From: Talinum fruticosum
Lineage: Eukaryota; Streptophyta; Magnoliopsida; Caryophyllales; Talinaceae
DNA: 64,000 nucleotides
Direction: 5' to 3'
Assembly (NCBI GenBank): GCA_021018815.1
Contig: JAITYX010000011.1
Coordinates: forward strand, 3,734,501-3,798,500
The translations under genes were made by a program, and so were the position numbers. Below are positions 24,326-36,189 of this stretch, one piece after another; the stretch's first letter is position 1; each line of letters starts with the position of its first letter. The notes under the pieces were generated by a model, which searched no databases, was not told the DNA's origin, and saw only the letters and a program-made list of their open reading frames with translations.

Positions 24326-26080
24326 CTAAACATTGTAGTAAAAAACATTAAACACTCGTACAATAATACATTAAAGATCATCAAAAACAAAATAGGTGTA
24401 ACACTAAATGACAAATAAGAAACACTATTCTATAATACACTAAAATGTTTGATAGAAAACACTAAACATTGTACTACATTTAAAGCTCAACAATAAACTT
24501 TGTTCTATTATACACTCGAATAATATCCTAATTTACACTAAAAATTAAAACCCGAGACGACAAGTATTCAAAAGGCAAGAATTTAACCAAATAATTAAGT
24601 TCACTAAAAATAAAAAATATTGTAATATTAATTAAATCAAAAGTTTATAATAAAATTACAGATAAATATATAATACAAATTTTTTTAAAACGCTAAAAGT
24701 AGTTGTTGATGTTCAATGTTGTTTAAAATATTAAGAGTCAAATTGTTACAAAAAAACTAAGTTAAAAATAAAAAGCACAAGTGAAAAGATGTTAGAAAAA
24801 GATTAAAACCCCCAATTTCTACCATAGCAAGTGATACTCTTACCAAGCAAGCCATCCACAACTTTCTAAATATTTTGTAACAAAATAATAATATAGCATT
24901 TCTATGGTAGACACAAAATTACAAACGTGCGTACGAACCAAAAAAAAAAAAAAAACAGAGGCAAGCGTATACTCGCGCCATGCGTGAGGGCAAAGGTGTG
25001 CACAAGAAAGTTATGCTCAGGTTGTACATAATAATTTTTGCTAAGCCTCTAAACTCTTCGTTTCCCTTTTTTATTTTTGTTGTGTTTCTATTTTTATGCT
25101 TTTACAGAGGAAAATCAACTAATATTTATAGAAATTTCAAATCAATCAAATTATAGTACTTGTCAAAAATTTTTAAAAAACTCCGTGAGCTAAATCCATG
25201 TGCTTTTTATTTGTATAAAAAAACTATGGGCTAAACAAAACCATTGCTTGAAAAATCTATGTGTAAGCAAAAACAATGGGCTTATATTTAATATTTGTCT
25301 TAATTACTAAGTATGCATTTGACTTGACTTTGACTTTGGGTTGACCAATTTTATATGACTAGGTAACTTATTAAACATAATGTCGATAATTTTAATGCAT
25401 GTAAATTAATCCAACGAACTTATAATTCTAGTTGATTAAATCATATATTCAAGTCAAACATTCATATGCAAATCAATCATCATTAGCTAAAATCTCGGGG
25501 TGTTACACATTTGGAGTAAGTTCAATGTTCTAAAACATAGTTTTTGCTTCGGAAGATGGTGAAGGACAAATTGAACATCATAGATAAATCGATAGTTTTG
25601 AACATTCAAGTCTATGAAATATGTTTATTATGCTTCAATAGTTATGAGAGTCATAATCATCTCTTCTTCAAATGTACAATGAGCTAAAGCTGTTTTGTAA
25701 AATGTTATGTATAATATGAGAATCAAGATCCACTTAACATTAGCTCAAAAGATGATTCAAGTGATAGGACAACTACTCAAACGCAGATTGCCAAGAATGA
25801 CTTTTTGCTCTATATTAAACAACTATTACCTATCGCTTATGGAGTATCGGGAACAATAGTATCTTCGGGAAAGTTCCGCAAAGTGTGAAGGAGATAACAA
25901 CAAATTGAAAACACATAAAGTCGGGATTTTCTTAGAGAAGTAAGAAATCAAAATACCAAGAGTTTCTTAATTTTGTTTTGCCTTTAAGGTTTGGGTTTAC
26001 TCCTCCCTTTAGAATTATGTAACTTGAGTTAATTTCCCATAGTGGCAATGGAATCATCTTCCTTTCCAAAAAAAAAAGAG

Positions 26081-26892
26081 AAATACTTTTACATGTTTAT
26101 CTATAATATTATCCTCAATTATGCCTCCTCAATATGTAGACTGTGTGACAAATATATACAGACATATTGGGCTCAAGAAAATGTACATGCTAAGCAAGAA
26201 CCTTTTTGGTGAAGATATTAGGCTGAACCGTGTAGAAGGACGCAAACCGGACTTGAGATCTAATGTACTTAGAGCCTTAGTTTTCACCACTAAGCCAAGA
26301 CTTTATTATAGCATGTGGAACTAATACTATCACAAAGCACTTTGACAGAGTACTAATAAAGAAAACCCAATTCAACATAACCGCTAAGATTGAATGTGTG
26401 TCAACCTTGTTACATAATTGCAGGAAAACTATTCCAAACCCTATATTGATAGCCATAAACCACCTTGCTTACTCTATAGTCCACACAAAAGTATACGATA
26501 GCTTAGAGAAGCATTTTTCTTTATCCCACTATAACATAATTGAACAAATTGTGTAAGATGAGCTTTTCCAGTTGCCATAAGAGACATATATCAATCAACA
26601 ACCAATGATGACATAAAGCTAAAGACATTTAGAAGGATCACACCCTTTGATTTGATTTTTGTCACTAGTAATGAAATCCAATCAATTGAGGAAACTAGAA
26701 GCAATAATACAACACCTTGCCGGAGGGTAGACACATTCGACATGTCATTGAGCACTCGGTGCCAGGTAGGGAAAAGGGATAGATCTAGAGGACGTGATAA
26801 TGCTCCTGAGTTGCGTTGCAACATCAACCATAGAGGGCCTAGCCTTTTCTTCGGATGCTATGCAACCGACTCGTAAGCTTTATATATGCCTG
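26081..26892. other. No gene recognised
   Basis: Sequence between the LINE 3' end and a CACTA-type terminus. Short open stretches (26121-26324, 26591-26876) show no motif I recognise. Broken frames near 26450-26560 have a faint retroelement-gag look that I cannot support. Confidence 0.35.
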
Positions 26893-27225
26893 CACTACTA
26901 TAGGAACCACTTTTAACTATGGTTCAAAACGACCTTTAACTATGGTTATGCGACATCGTGTGTGTGGTTGTAATTATAGATGGGTATCTTTGACTACAGT
27001 TCATAACCATAGTTAAAGATCACCTATTACTACGGGCGTTGTAAACAATCGTAATAATAGAACACCTATTACTACGGTTGTAGTCCGACAACCGTCGTAA
27101 TATGTCTCAAAGCCCATACCTATGATTATGGTTGTTGACTAACAACCTTAGTCATAGGTTCTAATTCGGACCTATTACGACAGCTTGTTCCCTAACAACC
27201 GTCATAATAGGCATAAATTTCCTTT
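26893..27225. mobile_element. CACTA-type left end with subterminal repeats (second family)
   Basis: Starts CACTACTATAGGAACCAC and continues with many copies of CTATTACTACGG / ACTATGGTT and their inverses, the usual layout of a CACTA end. The motif set differs from the AGCGACGG family of elements A and B. Its terminal 28 bases resemble the inverted end at 52258-52285. Confidence 0.7.
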
Positions 27226-27499
27226 TTAAGACTTTTTTTTTTTTTTTGCGTGAGCTTACCCCATGTACGAGTACAAAATACACATATACAACCATTTACA
27301 CAAACTTTTTCAGAATATATACAAATCACAATCCAACAGTCTTGACCGAGAATATAAACCAGATTCATCACACAGTTGTATTTACATTTAAAATAATAAG
27401 ACAATGTAAAATATTATATACCTATGTAAATATATACGTATGTGAATCACAAACTTGACCAATCAAATAATGAAGAATAAGTATAAATATATACCTATG

Positions 27500-28198
27500 T
27501 CTTTATACGATTATATACAAACTCTGTCCAACCTTGTTTTAACTCGTTGAGCACTTCATCCGCATATAGAGTGGGTGGGTCCTTTCTCGGGAAATATTGT
27601 GACCAATGTTGTAAAAGACATTAATTAGGTCAAGTGCAAATGTTAATCAAGCTAAAAAGAATATTAAAAAATTTAATTTTTTCATAATCAAATACAAGTG
27701 CAAGTGCAAGTATCTCTTTGTGATTAGATTTATTTAAATCGAGCTTGGCCACAATCTCTTTCATGTACTTGGAGAATATAGAAGTTGCGCTCCACGTTCT
27801 TCGATTGTTTATGGCACTATAAGTAAAATAGTTTCCCAACACATGGAGAATTAATTAGTACTTTATGTAACTATAGCATGTAATATGAAATGAAAAACAA
27901 TTAGACTCTAAGCAAGAAAAGTTCACCGTAACGGAGACAATTTGTGGGGTTGGTTTCACACGTGAGCCTCTCAAGCCTCCCTTATAATAATAATGTACTA
28001 GAACACTATTTTTCAATTGGAAAAAATAAAATTCAAATTAGACATATAATTGAAAATAATACTAATTAACAAAAAAATAAAATGATTAAGGTCTCGAACT
28101 AACCGATGGAGTACGTGCTTGATATCTTCCATGATGGGTTGACCCGGAGGATCAAGCCGATACGCGACATTACTCCTTGAAAATATGGCAGCAAGCAT
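27500..28198 (-). pseudogene. Exon-like blocks of an unrecognised gene behind a CACTA-type end
   Basis: Four minus-strand blocks read like consecutive exons: 28196-28090 (LDPPGQPIMEDIKHVLHRL), about 27980-27920 (LERLTCETN), 27842-27700 (NNRRTWSATSIFSKYMKEI) and 27615-27500 (PPTLYADEVLNELKQGW). They are open and protein-like in composition, separated by AT-rich gaps that could be introns. I do not recognise the family. They sit between the CACTA-type terminus at 26893 and the left end of CACTA B, so they are either a second gene of that element or a captured host gene piece. Confidence 0.45.
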
Positions 28199-28261
28199 CT
28201 AGTATGACCTACACCGATACAAATAACACATTTATAAATATGTAACACATAAAAATTTCAT

Positions 28262-28435
28262 TTCGAGTAGCGACGGATCAGCGACGGACACTCTTCCGTA
28301 GCTTATGGAAATCAGCGACGGAAAGTCGTTCGTCGTTGATTTAGCGACGGAAATGGGGGTGTTCCCATCGCTGATTTCCGTCACCGATTAGAACTTTTCC
28401 GTTGCTGATCCGTCATTGTTCCATCGCTGTTCGTA
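28262..28435. repeat. Left subterminal repeats of CACTA B
   Basis: At least eight copies of AGCGACGG-type motifs in both orientations, matching the right end of the same element. Expected binding sites of the TNPA-like protein. Confidence 0.8.
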
Positions 28436-28755
28436 AAAAATCTGAATATTATTTTTTAGTTATTTGTTACCCTAGTACAAACAATTGTGAATGGATATAC
28501 AAATCCAACATTCACATATGTGACACTTACATTTGGAATTTACATATGCCGGCCACAAATAATTCATCAAAGTTGGATATACAAATCCAACTTACATGTT
28601 CACCATCATGAACAATCATAACATACTTAAAACAAATTCACAAGTTCAACACAACAAGCAAACAATAGCTCACAAGAAACCTTAAACACATCTAAACAGT
28701 TCGCAAAGTGATAATCACCAATATGTACAAAAGTTGACATATGAATTCATGGTCC

Positions 28756-30615
28756 TCACTCATCCTCATCCTCTTCCTCTTCCTCTTCCTCTTGTGGTTG
28801 TGCTGGTCGACGGTGAGATCCGGATGCTTGCCGAGACTGCAGAAATTCATTGATACGTGCTATTGGCTCAGTGAACCGTCGACCTTTTCTTTAAGATGCC
28901 TATTTTGCAACTCAAGCATCCGAGCATGCTCGATCCATTCGTTGTAACTCGGAATTCAAAGTATGCACTTGTTGATCTCAATTCCGAGTCATCTGCAGTA
29001 GAAGGTTTCGGTGATTTGAAGGACATGGTTGGTTTCAAGTTTCTAGCCTCGGATCCAAGTCCATAAATGCGACCTTTCTTGTTCGCATTGGCTTTGACCC
29101 ACAACTCATGTTTTGAAGGGGTGGAGACATGATCCTCGAGAGGAGTTGGGGTCATCATTGGAAGTTTGAGTGTGTTGAGTGTTTTGCAACTCTTCCCACT
29201 CTTTTTGAAACTTGTCCTGAATAATATATAAATATTTGAGGCATGTAAATATCACAGGTTGTTAATGAAAACCATAGATAGAAAAATATGCGAAATTCAT
29301 ATATATGGTTACTCACGTAAATGGCCTTGGATTTTTGTCCACCCATTCGTCCTTTTTTGTTTTGTGCGTTCGTGAAAATAATTGGGTCGGTAGAGGCTGA
29401 ACTCCTTTAAGCTCCTTCATCTAAATAAAAAACAAGTTAGTAGAGAATCGATTTACTAATATGAACATGTTAATAGTTGCATGCGTAATCAATAAGAAAG
29501 GGGTATGTACCAATCGCCGCTTATGCTCCGTTATAGGGATTAAGCCACAAGTATGGAGCGATGAACCAAGTCCCCCTTGATCAGCATGACGGTTTTTCCG
29601 AGCTTGATCACGGAACTTCTTGTACTCAGCAGTTTCCCAATATTCGAGCAACTCGCGCCGGTAGTTGTCACCCAACCATTTCGGCTTCTTCTTATTTTTC
29701 CTCGTCTTCGAGCATGAAGTCCTTTAATCGATCAACTGCCTTTCTTTTCAAAATTTCTTCGATTTGGACTTCATCGGTTGGAGACCAAGTGAAAAATTTC
29801 TATATAAATAAAAAAATAGTTTATGACTTATGAAATTATAATATAATGTTCGAACATGCACAATAAGTCATTATGTTATCCGAAATTCGAAAACTAAAGA
29901 TTTGTCATTACCTTAAACTCGAGAAAACCATTGATCACGTTGTGATCGAGGGACTTTACCCCATGTAGGCCAAGCTCCAGTCGTACTTGCTTTGGAAAAT
30001 GTGGGAAATCGTACCCACAACTTTGTCAATGGGGAAGAACCTAATCAAGAAACATATAAAATAGTTAGTTCTACTAATAACTAATATGCTTAATTTATTT
30101 TAGTACTTATTATCACACTTACCCTTCACCATCCGGCTCAATTCGAATCTTTTCTCGACTGCTAGCACTGCTTGAATCAAGACTAGGATGCTCGTTCCTG
30201 CATCGGTTGGTCCTTCATTTGTAGGCCTTTGTGGTGGCCTTTATTCGGCACCAACGTGGATGCGTGGTACATTATTTGTACCATATTGGTGATATGCATA
30301 TGTATCGAGACGGGTTTGAGTACATATGGGGTTGCTGAGAATATGGAGGGTTTAGGAAGAAAGACCCACTCATTGGGTTTTGTATGTGTGGGAAGTTTGG
30401 GGGTTGGAAAAAAGGAGGGTTGGGAATAAATGACCCCCAATGGAGTTTGGTTGTGAGGGAGTGTGGAGATAGTGCTCCACCTACGGGAGATTGAAGGTTA
30501 TGAGGGTTTTGAGAGGGGTAGAAGTGCTCACATCATTACCTTCCCCATCGGTAGTGGTGTTTCTAGCCCTTCCCGAGTAGGCTGATCTTTTGGACCTGCC
30601 TCTACCTCTCTCCAT
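28756..30615 (-). pseudogene. TNPA-like gene of CACTA B
   Basis: Minus-strand blocks in the same order as in copy A: basic N-terminus MERGRGRSKRS (30615), a Pro/Tyr/Asn-rich repeat segment (30580-30190), the Plant_transposase (Ptta/En/Spm) domain block with GDNYRRELLEYW and GGLGSSLHTCGLIPI (29675-29500), a short KGVQPLPTQLFS-like block (29420-29370), and a C-terminal Leu/Glu-rich segment ending in a run of Glu/Asp with a TGA at 28756-28758. The acidic tail is intact here, unlike in copy A. Small frameshifts relative to A occur in the repeat segment and near 28930. Splice sites were not assigned. Confidence 0.7.
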
Positions 30616-30862
30616 TTTTCGAACATAAACAAGTAATTCACACTATTAGTAAACATCCAACGGTTCAAGTGATTTCATATAAAACAACATATAAACAATA
30701 GTAAACACATAAACATGTAAGCGTTAGATATAAATATTCTTCTATGAATAAATTACGCTTCAATTGTTTCACCTTCATTACATTAATAAGAATTCATTTG
30801 ATTACAACAGAAATGAAAGTTATACAATATAAAACAAACCAAAAAAAAAAAAACATTATCAA

Positions 30863-33800
30863 CTAGCCATCGTCCTCATCATCGGTGTTATCATCATCTT
30901 CTTCACTATCCTCTTCGGCATCATTGAATAGGATATGTTCTTCTTCGTCATCGGTGATGTTATCATCATCCCATTCACCTTCTTCATCTTCTTCACCATC
31001 ATCCTCTTCACTAACATCCTCAATCTCATCTTCTCGGTTTAGAATAATATCATCAACTATTTCTTCTGCTGAGATTGAGTTATCAACCAAAGTGTCCGGC
31101 AAAGTTTCTATTATTGGATCTATTGTACCCATACTATCCTCTTCGAATGCAAGAGGAATAGTATATTGGTCATCAACTCGGCCCTTGGTTTTGATGCCAC
31201 TACGACGAACCAATTCGGTTTTTCTCTAGGGACCCCTTGTAGATATGACATATAATACACCTGAGTTGCGAGTGCTAGCAAATATGAAAGGATCGTACTT
31301 ACGATAACGCCTTGTACGATGCACTTCAACGTACGAACTAAATTTATGGCACCGAGTTCCCGAGGACGACTAGGGTCAAACCAATCGCATTTAAACAGAC
31401 ACACACCTTTTATTGGTTCACCAACATATTCAACTTCAACAACCTCTTGCAAGATGCCGTAGTAATTATTTTGAACATGTCCTCCATCGGTTCCTTTCAC
31501 ACGAGACACCACAATTGAAGGTCATCCTCCCTTCATTTCGAGCCTCAATATGAAATAACATTCCATTCACCGTGTATGTCTGTCCATGTTTTCACTCTCC
31601 TTAAAGGACCTTGAGCTAATTGCATCAAGTAAACATGCTTTTCATCATGATATACTTGATAACAATGAATGCTGTGTCAATAACACGAGTGTTTGTTTAG
31701 TTTATTAAAATGGAACAATCAATACTAATAAATTTGAGGCACGAGCAATAAGTATTAATATATGATACTCACAGCTCCTTTGAACCACTCTTCGAACTCA
31801 CATTCCACCATTGCATCAATTGCGAGCATCACTAACATCACCACACATAGCTCGTTTTCGGTGTTCGAAGAGGCTGAGTTCAAAGATTTTATTAAGATGA
31901 CATCATCATTTTGAATAAAACTATAAAATTATTGAAACGAGTGTTGAATACGACAAGATAAACTCACTCTAGGTAAGGTTTAACTTCGGAACAGTTCGAG
32001 TAAAACATGCACATGTGCGGCCGTCTTTTCCTTATCATCAAGGAAACGCGTATTGCACTTCCCAATTGGAGCACCTTCTGGTATGAATACCGAAAGAGTA
32101 GGATTGTGGTTTGGAACTTCGTTGTCTTCATTTCGTCGACTTCTAGTGCGCATACAAGGCACGTTAGAGCCAAAATAGTAAGATGCAAAATGTGTTTCTT
32201 CAAATAGGGCGTACTTTTCAGCGATACTCCCTTCGAGGCTTCGATTTATTTCCTATGGATCTCTTCAATCGGCCAAAGAACCTCTCAAATGGATACATCC
32301 ACCGGTATTGTACCGGACCACCCAATTTTGCTTCCTCCGCCAAATGAACCGGCAAGTGTTCCATCACATTGAAGAACCCAAGAGGAAATATTGTTTCCAA
32401 TTTACAAAGTGTTATTGAAATATTTCGATGCATTTGCTCTAACTCCACATCCAGTAAAACGGATGAGCAAAGGTTCTTGAAGAACTCACTAATTTCAATG
32501 AGAGGCCCTAAAACCTCGTCCGGGAGCGCACTAAATGCTATTGGAAGAAGGCTCTCCATGAAAACATGACAATCATGACTTTTCATGCTATGGAACTTAG
32601 TGGAGTTTGGGTCGACAAGGTATGAAATGTTAGAGCAGTAATCATCCGGCATTTTCAACTCTCTTGCCCATTCACATATTGCCCTCTTCCGCTCCAACGT
32701 GAACACATATTTTGCCTTCGGTTTGAGAATTTTACCATTGACTCCATGCTTTAAATTCAACTCTACACGATCACACAACTCTTCCAAATCCATTCTTGCC
32801 TTGATGTCATCCTTTGTTTTACCAGGAATATCCATAACGAGTGTTAATTATATTCTCAAAAAGTTCTTCTCAATGTGCATCACATCTAAGTTGTGGCGAA
32901 GCAATTGATCTTTCCAATATGGAAGCTCCCAAAACATGCTTTGTTTTGTCCAATTATGATCCTTTTTGAACCCCGAAATGTTAATTTCTTGCTCTTCGTT
33001 ACTTTGGGAAAGCTTTCAACCCATTGTTTTATTTCTTCCCCGTATAACGACGAGGAGGACCCGAATGTACGGTTTTTTCTTTTGTAAACGATGTGCTATT
33101 CCTTCGAACGCGTGACTTCGGGGCAAAAGCTGCCGATGGAAATCAAACCATGAAAATTTTCGGCCATTTCTAAGTTTCAATGCTTTCTTTTGATTCATAC
33201 ATACCGGGCATGACATGGCACCATGCGTACTCCATCCAGACAACATACCATAGGTCGGGAAATCATTAATGGTCCACATCAACGCAGCCTTCATGAGAAA
33301 GTTCTCACCTTTTGAAATATCATATGTTTCAACACCATCTTCCCATAGTGTTTTCAACTTATCAATAAGAGGCTGCAAGTACACATCAATTTTATTTTTC
33401 GGATTTGTCAGCCCTGGTATGATACATGTCAAGAACATATAAGGCGTCGTCATGCATAACTCGGTGGTAGATTATAAGGCGTAACAACCATCGGCCATAT
33501 TGAATAAGACCTTCCGGGTTGGCTGAATGGATTAAACCCATCTGCGCACAAACCAAGTCTTATGTTTCTAGGTTCGATAGCAAATTCGGGGTGAACTCTA
33601 TCAAAATGTTTCCATGCTTCACCATCCGAAGGATGACAAAGGACACCATCCTCTCTTTCATTCTCATAATGCCATCTCATGTGCTCTGCCGTGGTTTTTG
33701 AAGCAAACAAGCGCTGAAGTCTTGGTATTAACGGCAAGTAATGCATCCTTGCAAATGGAGTTCTTTGACTTTTGCCTTGTCTTTCCCTTTGACGCTTCCA

Positions 33801-34568
33801 TCTCGCATGACCACAAAACTTGCATGAATCAAGGTCGCTGTCCTCTTTGTAGAACAACATGCAACCTTGTCGACAACAATCAATTTTTGAACATCCATCC
33901 CAAGATTTTTAATGACCTTCTTTGCATGGTGAATGTCACGAGGAACTCGGTTATCGAGCGGACAAATCTCCTTCATAAGTTGAGCAATTTCATTAAAGCA
34001 ATTTTGAGGCATGTTGTAGTCGGACTTAATGCTCAACATTCTAATCGGTGGCAGACAACTCGAGTGTGAGTTTCATTTCCTACCCACAAAGGTCGTTGCG
34101 CAGCCTCAACCATATTGAAGAAACTTTGGGCATGGGTATTTGGAGGCTCACTTGTAGAGTTTTGATTTGAGATCATGGCATCCGTGACCATATCATTCAT
34201 ACGGTCGATATTTGTTTCTACATCGCCGTAGTTCATATGATTGGCGCCACTTTTGTCGTTGAATATGTTAGAAACCATTGTTTGATCCTCATATAAATGA
34301 GGATCTATTTCTCCATGACTAGTCCAATACCAATAGTTTGGAAGAAAACCATATTGATAGAGGTGCAACTTAACTTCATCGGGATCCTTATACTTCCGAT
34401 TTCGCATTTGCGACATGGACATCTAAATTGTTGATTATGTACAAATTCCGATTGGCTTCTAGCATGTGCATCAAACTCCTCAACCCCGTCTAAAAACTCT
34501 TGTCTATACCCAACTTTACCGGGTAATAACCTACGATACATCCATCTACGATGCGTAGGCCCGTCCAT
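30863..34568 (-). pseudogene. TNP2-like (TNPD) CACTA transposase of element B
   Basis: Domain order on the minus strand: transposase-associated domain from MDGPTHRRWMYRR with CPCRKC (34568-34370), linker (34360-34040), Tnp2 transposase (33900-33010: WPMVVTPYNLPP, YMFLTCIIPG, LWEDGVETYD, PVCMNQ), DUF4218 (32835-32220: LPVHLAEEA, RWMYPFERF), DUF4216 (31540-31340: CLFKCDWFDP) and a strongly acidic C-terminus (31100-30865). At least three frame changes between neighbouring blocks are not obviously introns, so this looks like a decayed gene. It would act as the DNA-cutting transposase of the element. Confidence 0.8.
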
Positions 34569-34959
34569 ATATATTCGGTAGACATTTAACAATTTATTAA
34601 ATTATTAGTTAATAATACCAATACATGGAGATGTTATATGATTACATATTTTCTATGACGAACATAATCTATATATAACCATTATGCATCTATATATGTT
34701 TTTATTATACATAAATTTCTTTAATTTCTATATTTTACTCGTAAATATTTATATCATAATTAAACTAATCATACCTAATTAGCATAAATAAACTCATATA
34801 AATATAATTAAACTAATCATAACTATAATCATACCTATAATCATACATAATTAGCATAAACAACCTCACACAAATAAACAACAAACAATTACACATATAT
34901 AAATCACAAAAACAATTTCCCTCAACTTCAACAATAATGTCCAACAAATCCAACACAAT

Positions 34960-35460
34960 TGCACATTTTTCTATTCAAATTCATCCACAAACAACATTAA
35001 TTTCCACCAAATTACATATATTCGTTAATTTCAAGTTACATTTTTTAAAACCCTAATTTTAACTTCAATAACATTTACTCCATAAACAACACAATTGAAC
35101 ATTTTTGTTCTCAAATTCATTCACAAACAACATTAATTTCCACCAAATTACATATATTCGTCAATTTCAAGTTACATTTTTTAAAACCCTAAATTTAACT
35201 TCAATAACATTTACTCCATAAACAACACAATTGAACATTTTTTCTCAAATTCATTAACAAACAACATTAATTTCCACCAAATTATATATATTCGTCAATT
35301 TCAAGTTACATTTTTTAAAACCCTAAATTTAACTTCAATAACATTTACTCCAAACACAACACAATTGCACATTTTTCTTTTCAAATTCATTCACAAACAA
35401 CATTAATTTCCAACAAATTACATATATTCATCAATTTCAATTTCAATTTCAATTTCATAA
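34960..35460. repeat. Four tandem copies of a 135-bp AT-rich unit
   Basis: A unit containing CAAACAACATTAATTTCCAC, TACATATATTCGTCAATTTC and AACTTCAATAACATTTACTC recurs four times at about 135-base spacing (phase marks near 34987, 35122, 35257, 35393). It lies between the TNP2 coding region and the GC-rich 5' leader, probably in the first intron. Copy A does not extend this far. Confidence 0.85.
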
Positions 35461-35499
35461 AACCATAAATCTACAAAAAATCAACAAAATCATACCTCA

Positions 35500-35800
35500 A
35501 AACTATGGGCGGCACCGGCGCGGCACGAGCAGCGACGGCGGAACGACGAGCGTGTGGCGGCAGCGGGGCCGGTGCGTTGGCGGCGTCCTCCACCCGGCAG
35601 CGAGCAGCGGCGGGTCACGGGTCGGGCGAAACCAAGGACAACGCCAGTTCCTTCGGCCTTCATGTTCCTCAGCAGCGGAGGCGGGGCGGCGACCGGCAGC
35701 GAGGGACGGCCGTGCAGGCGGCGGGCCTAGTCCCCGGCGGGAGTGGGTGTTGGCGGTGGTGAATCGGCGGGGTTAACGCTCGCTCGGACCTCGACTCTCT
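35500..35800 (-). promoter_or_regulatory. GC-rich 5' leader exon region of CACTA B TNP2
   Basis: A sharply GC-rich block in AT-rich surroundings. On the minus strand it ends TTTTGAG|GTATGATT, a good 5' splice site, so it probably is the transcribed leader of the transposase gene with the tandem repeats in its intron. ORFs within it are compositional. A CT microsatellite (35796-35811) lies just upstream. Confidence 0.5.
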
Positions 35801-35854
35801 CTCTCTCTCTTTGCGCTGCGATATTCGGTCTGGTCGAAGCCGATCCGAATATAT

Positions 35855-36189
35855 GCGTAATTAGCGACGGAACAGTCAGTCAACCAGCGACGGAAAATTC
35901 CGTCACTAACTACTAAAGTAATTTAATTTCGTTTTTTTGGTTCTGTAATATCCGATATACTGGCGACGGCTTAGCGACGGAATATTCCGTCGCTAATCAT
36001 GTCGGCGACGGAATATTCCGTTGCTCGATCCCAAAATAGCGACGGATGCCATGTTCCGTCGCTAATTCCGTCGTTGTCCGAAATAGGTGTCGGCTTTTAT
36101 CGGTGTCCGTCGCCGATTCCGTCGCCAAGTGGCGACGGCATGGTTTCCGTCACCAATTTCCGTCGCTATTTTACGGTTTTGTAGTAGTG
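35855..36189. repeat. Right subterminal repeats and terminal repeat of CACTA B
   Basis: More than ten AGCGACGG / CCGTCGCT motifs, several as perfect palindromes of the GCGACGGAATATTCCGTCGC type, ending in the terminal repeat GTAGTAGTG at 36189. Confidence 0.9.

Larger units (their letters stand above)
19672..25507. mobile_element. 5.8-kb LTR-like element, no genes (giant solo LTR or LARD)
   Basis: Begins TGTAACACCCC and ends GGGGTGTTACA, an exact 11-bp terminal inversion, flanked by a perfect 5-bp duplication CATTT (19667-19671 and 25508-25512). These are the marks of an LTR. No internal second LTR and no gag-pol motifs were seen. Inside are a long ACACTAAA-rich tract, two related segments with tRNA-B-box-like words (near 21660 and 24800) and a nested GC-richer element (22860-24325). 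Without the nested insert it is about 4.4 kb, within the range of the large LTRs of the Tat/Ogre lineages. Confidence 0.75.
17720..26080 (+). mobile_element. LINE 3' fragment split by two insertions
   Basis: Host pieces are 17720-18180, 19626-19671 and 25513-26080. Read together they resemble the end of a plant L1-type reverse transcriptase polyprotein: GVTKEIKSIYRNF (about 17795), LWVKW-type and SWYWRKILKLKD motifs (about 18000-18100), then a zf-RVT-like block with ESH.HLFFKC character near 25640. The 3' end is an A-run at about 26072. Frames are broken throughout. The interrupting elements are the hAT at 18181-19617 and the LTR-like element at 19672-25507. Confidence 0.7.
28246..36189 (-). 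mobile_element. CACTA (En/Spm) element B, near full length, 7.9 kb
   Basis: The right terminus is CACTACTACAAAACCG (read inward on the minus strand from 36189). The left terminus is degenerate (CACATAAAAATT, 28246) but flanked by the same 3-bp TAA found right of 36189. AGCGACGG subterminal repeats lie at both ends (28262-28435 and 35855-36189). In between, on the minus strand, are a 5' GC-rich leader, tandem repeats, a TNP2-like transposase gene and a TNPA-like gene. Copy A (6496-17715) is homologous through the left two thirds. Frames are broken in several places, so activity is unlikely. Confidence 0.85.

Noticed and set aside
26121..26324. 67-residue plus-strand ORF as a small gene
   Set aside because: No conserved motif, no splice or promoter context, lies between transposon remnants.
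30885..31229. 114-residue Ser-rich plus-strand ORF
   Set aside because: Antisense shadow of the acidic C-terminus of the CACTA B transposase.
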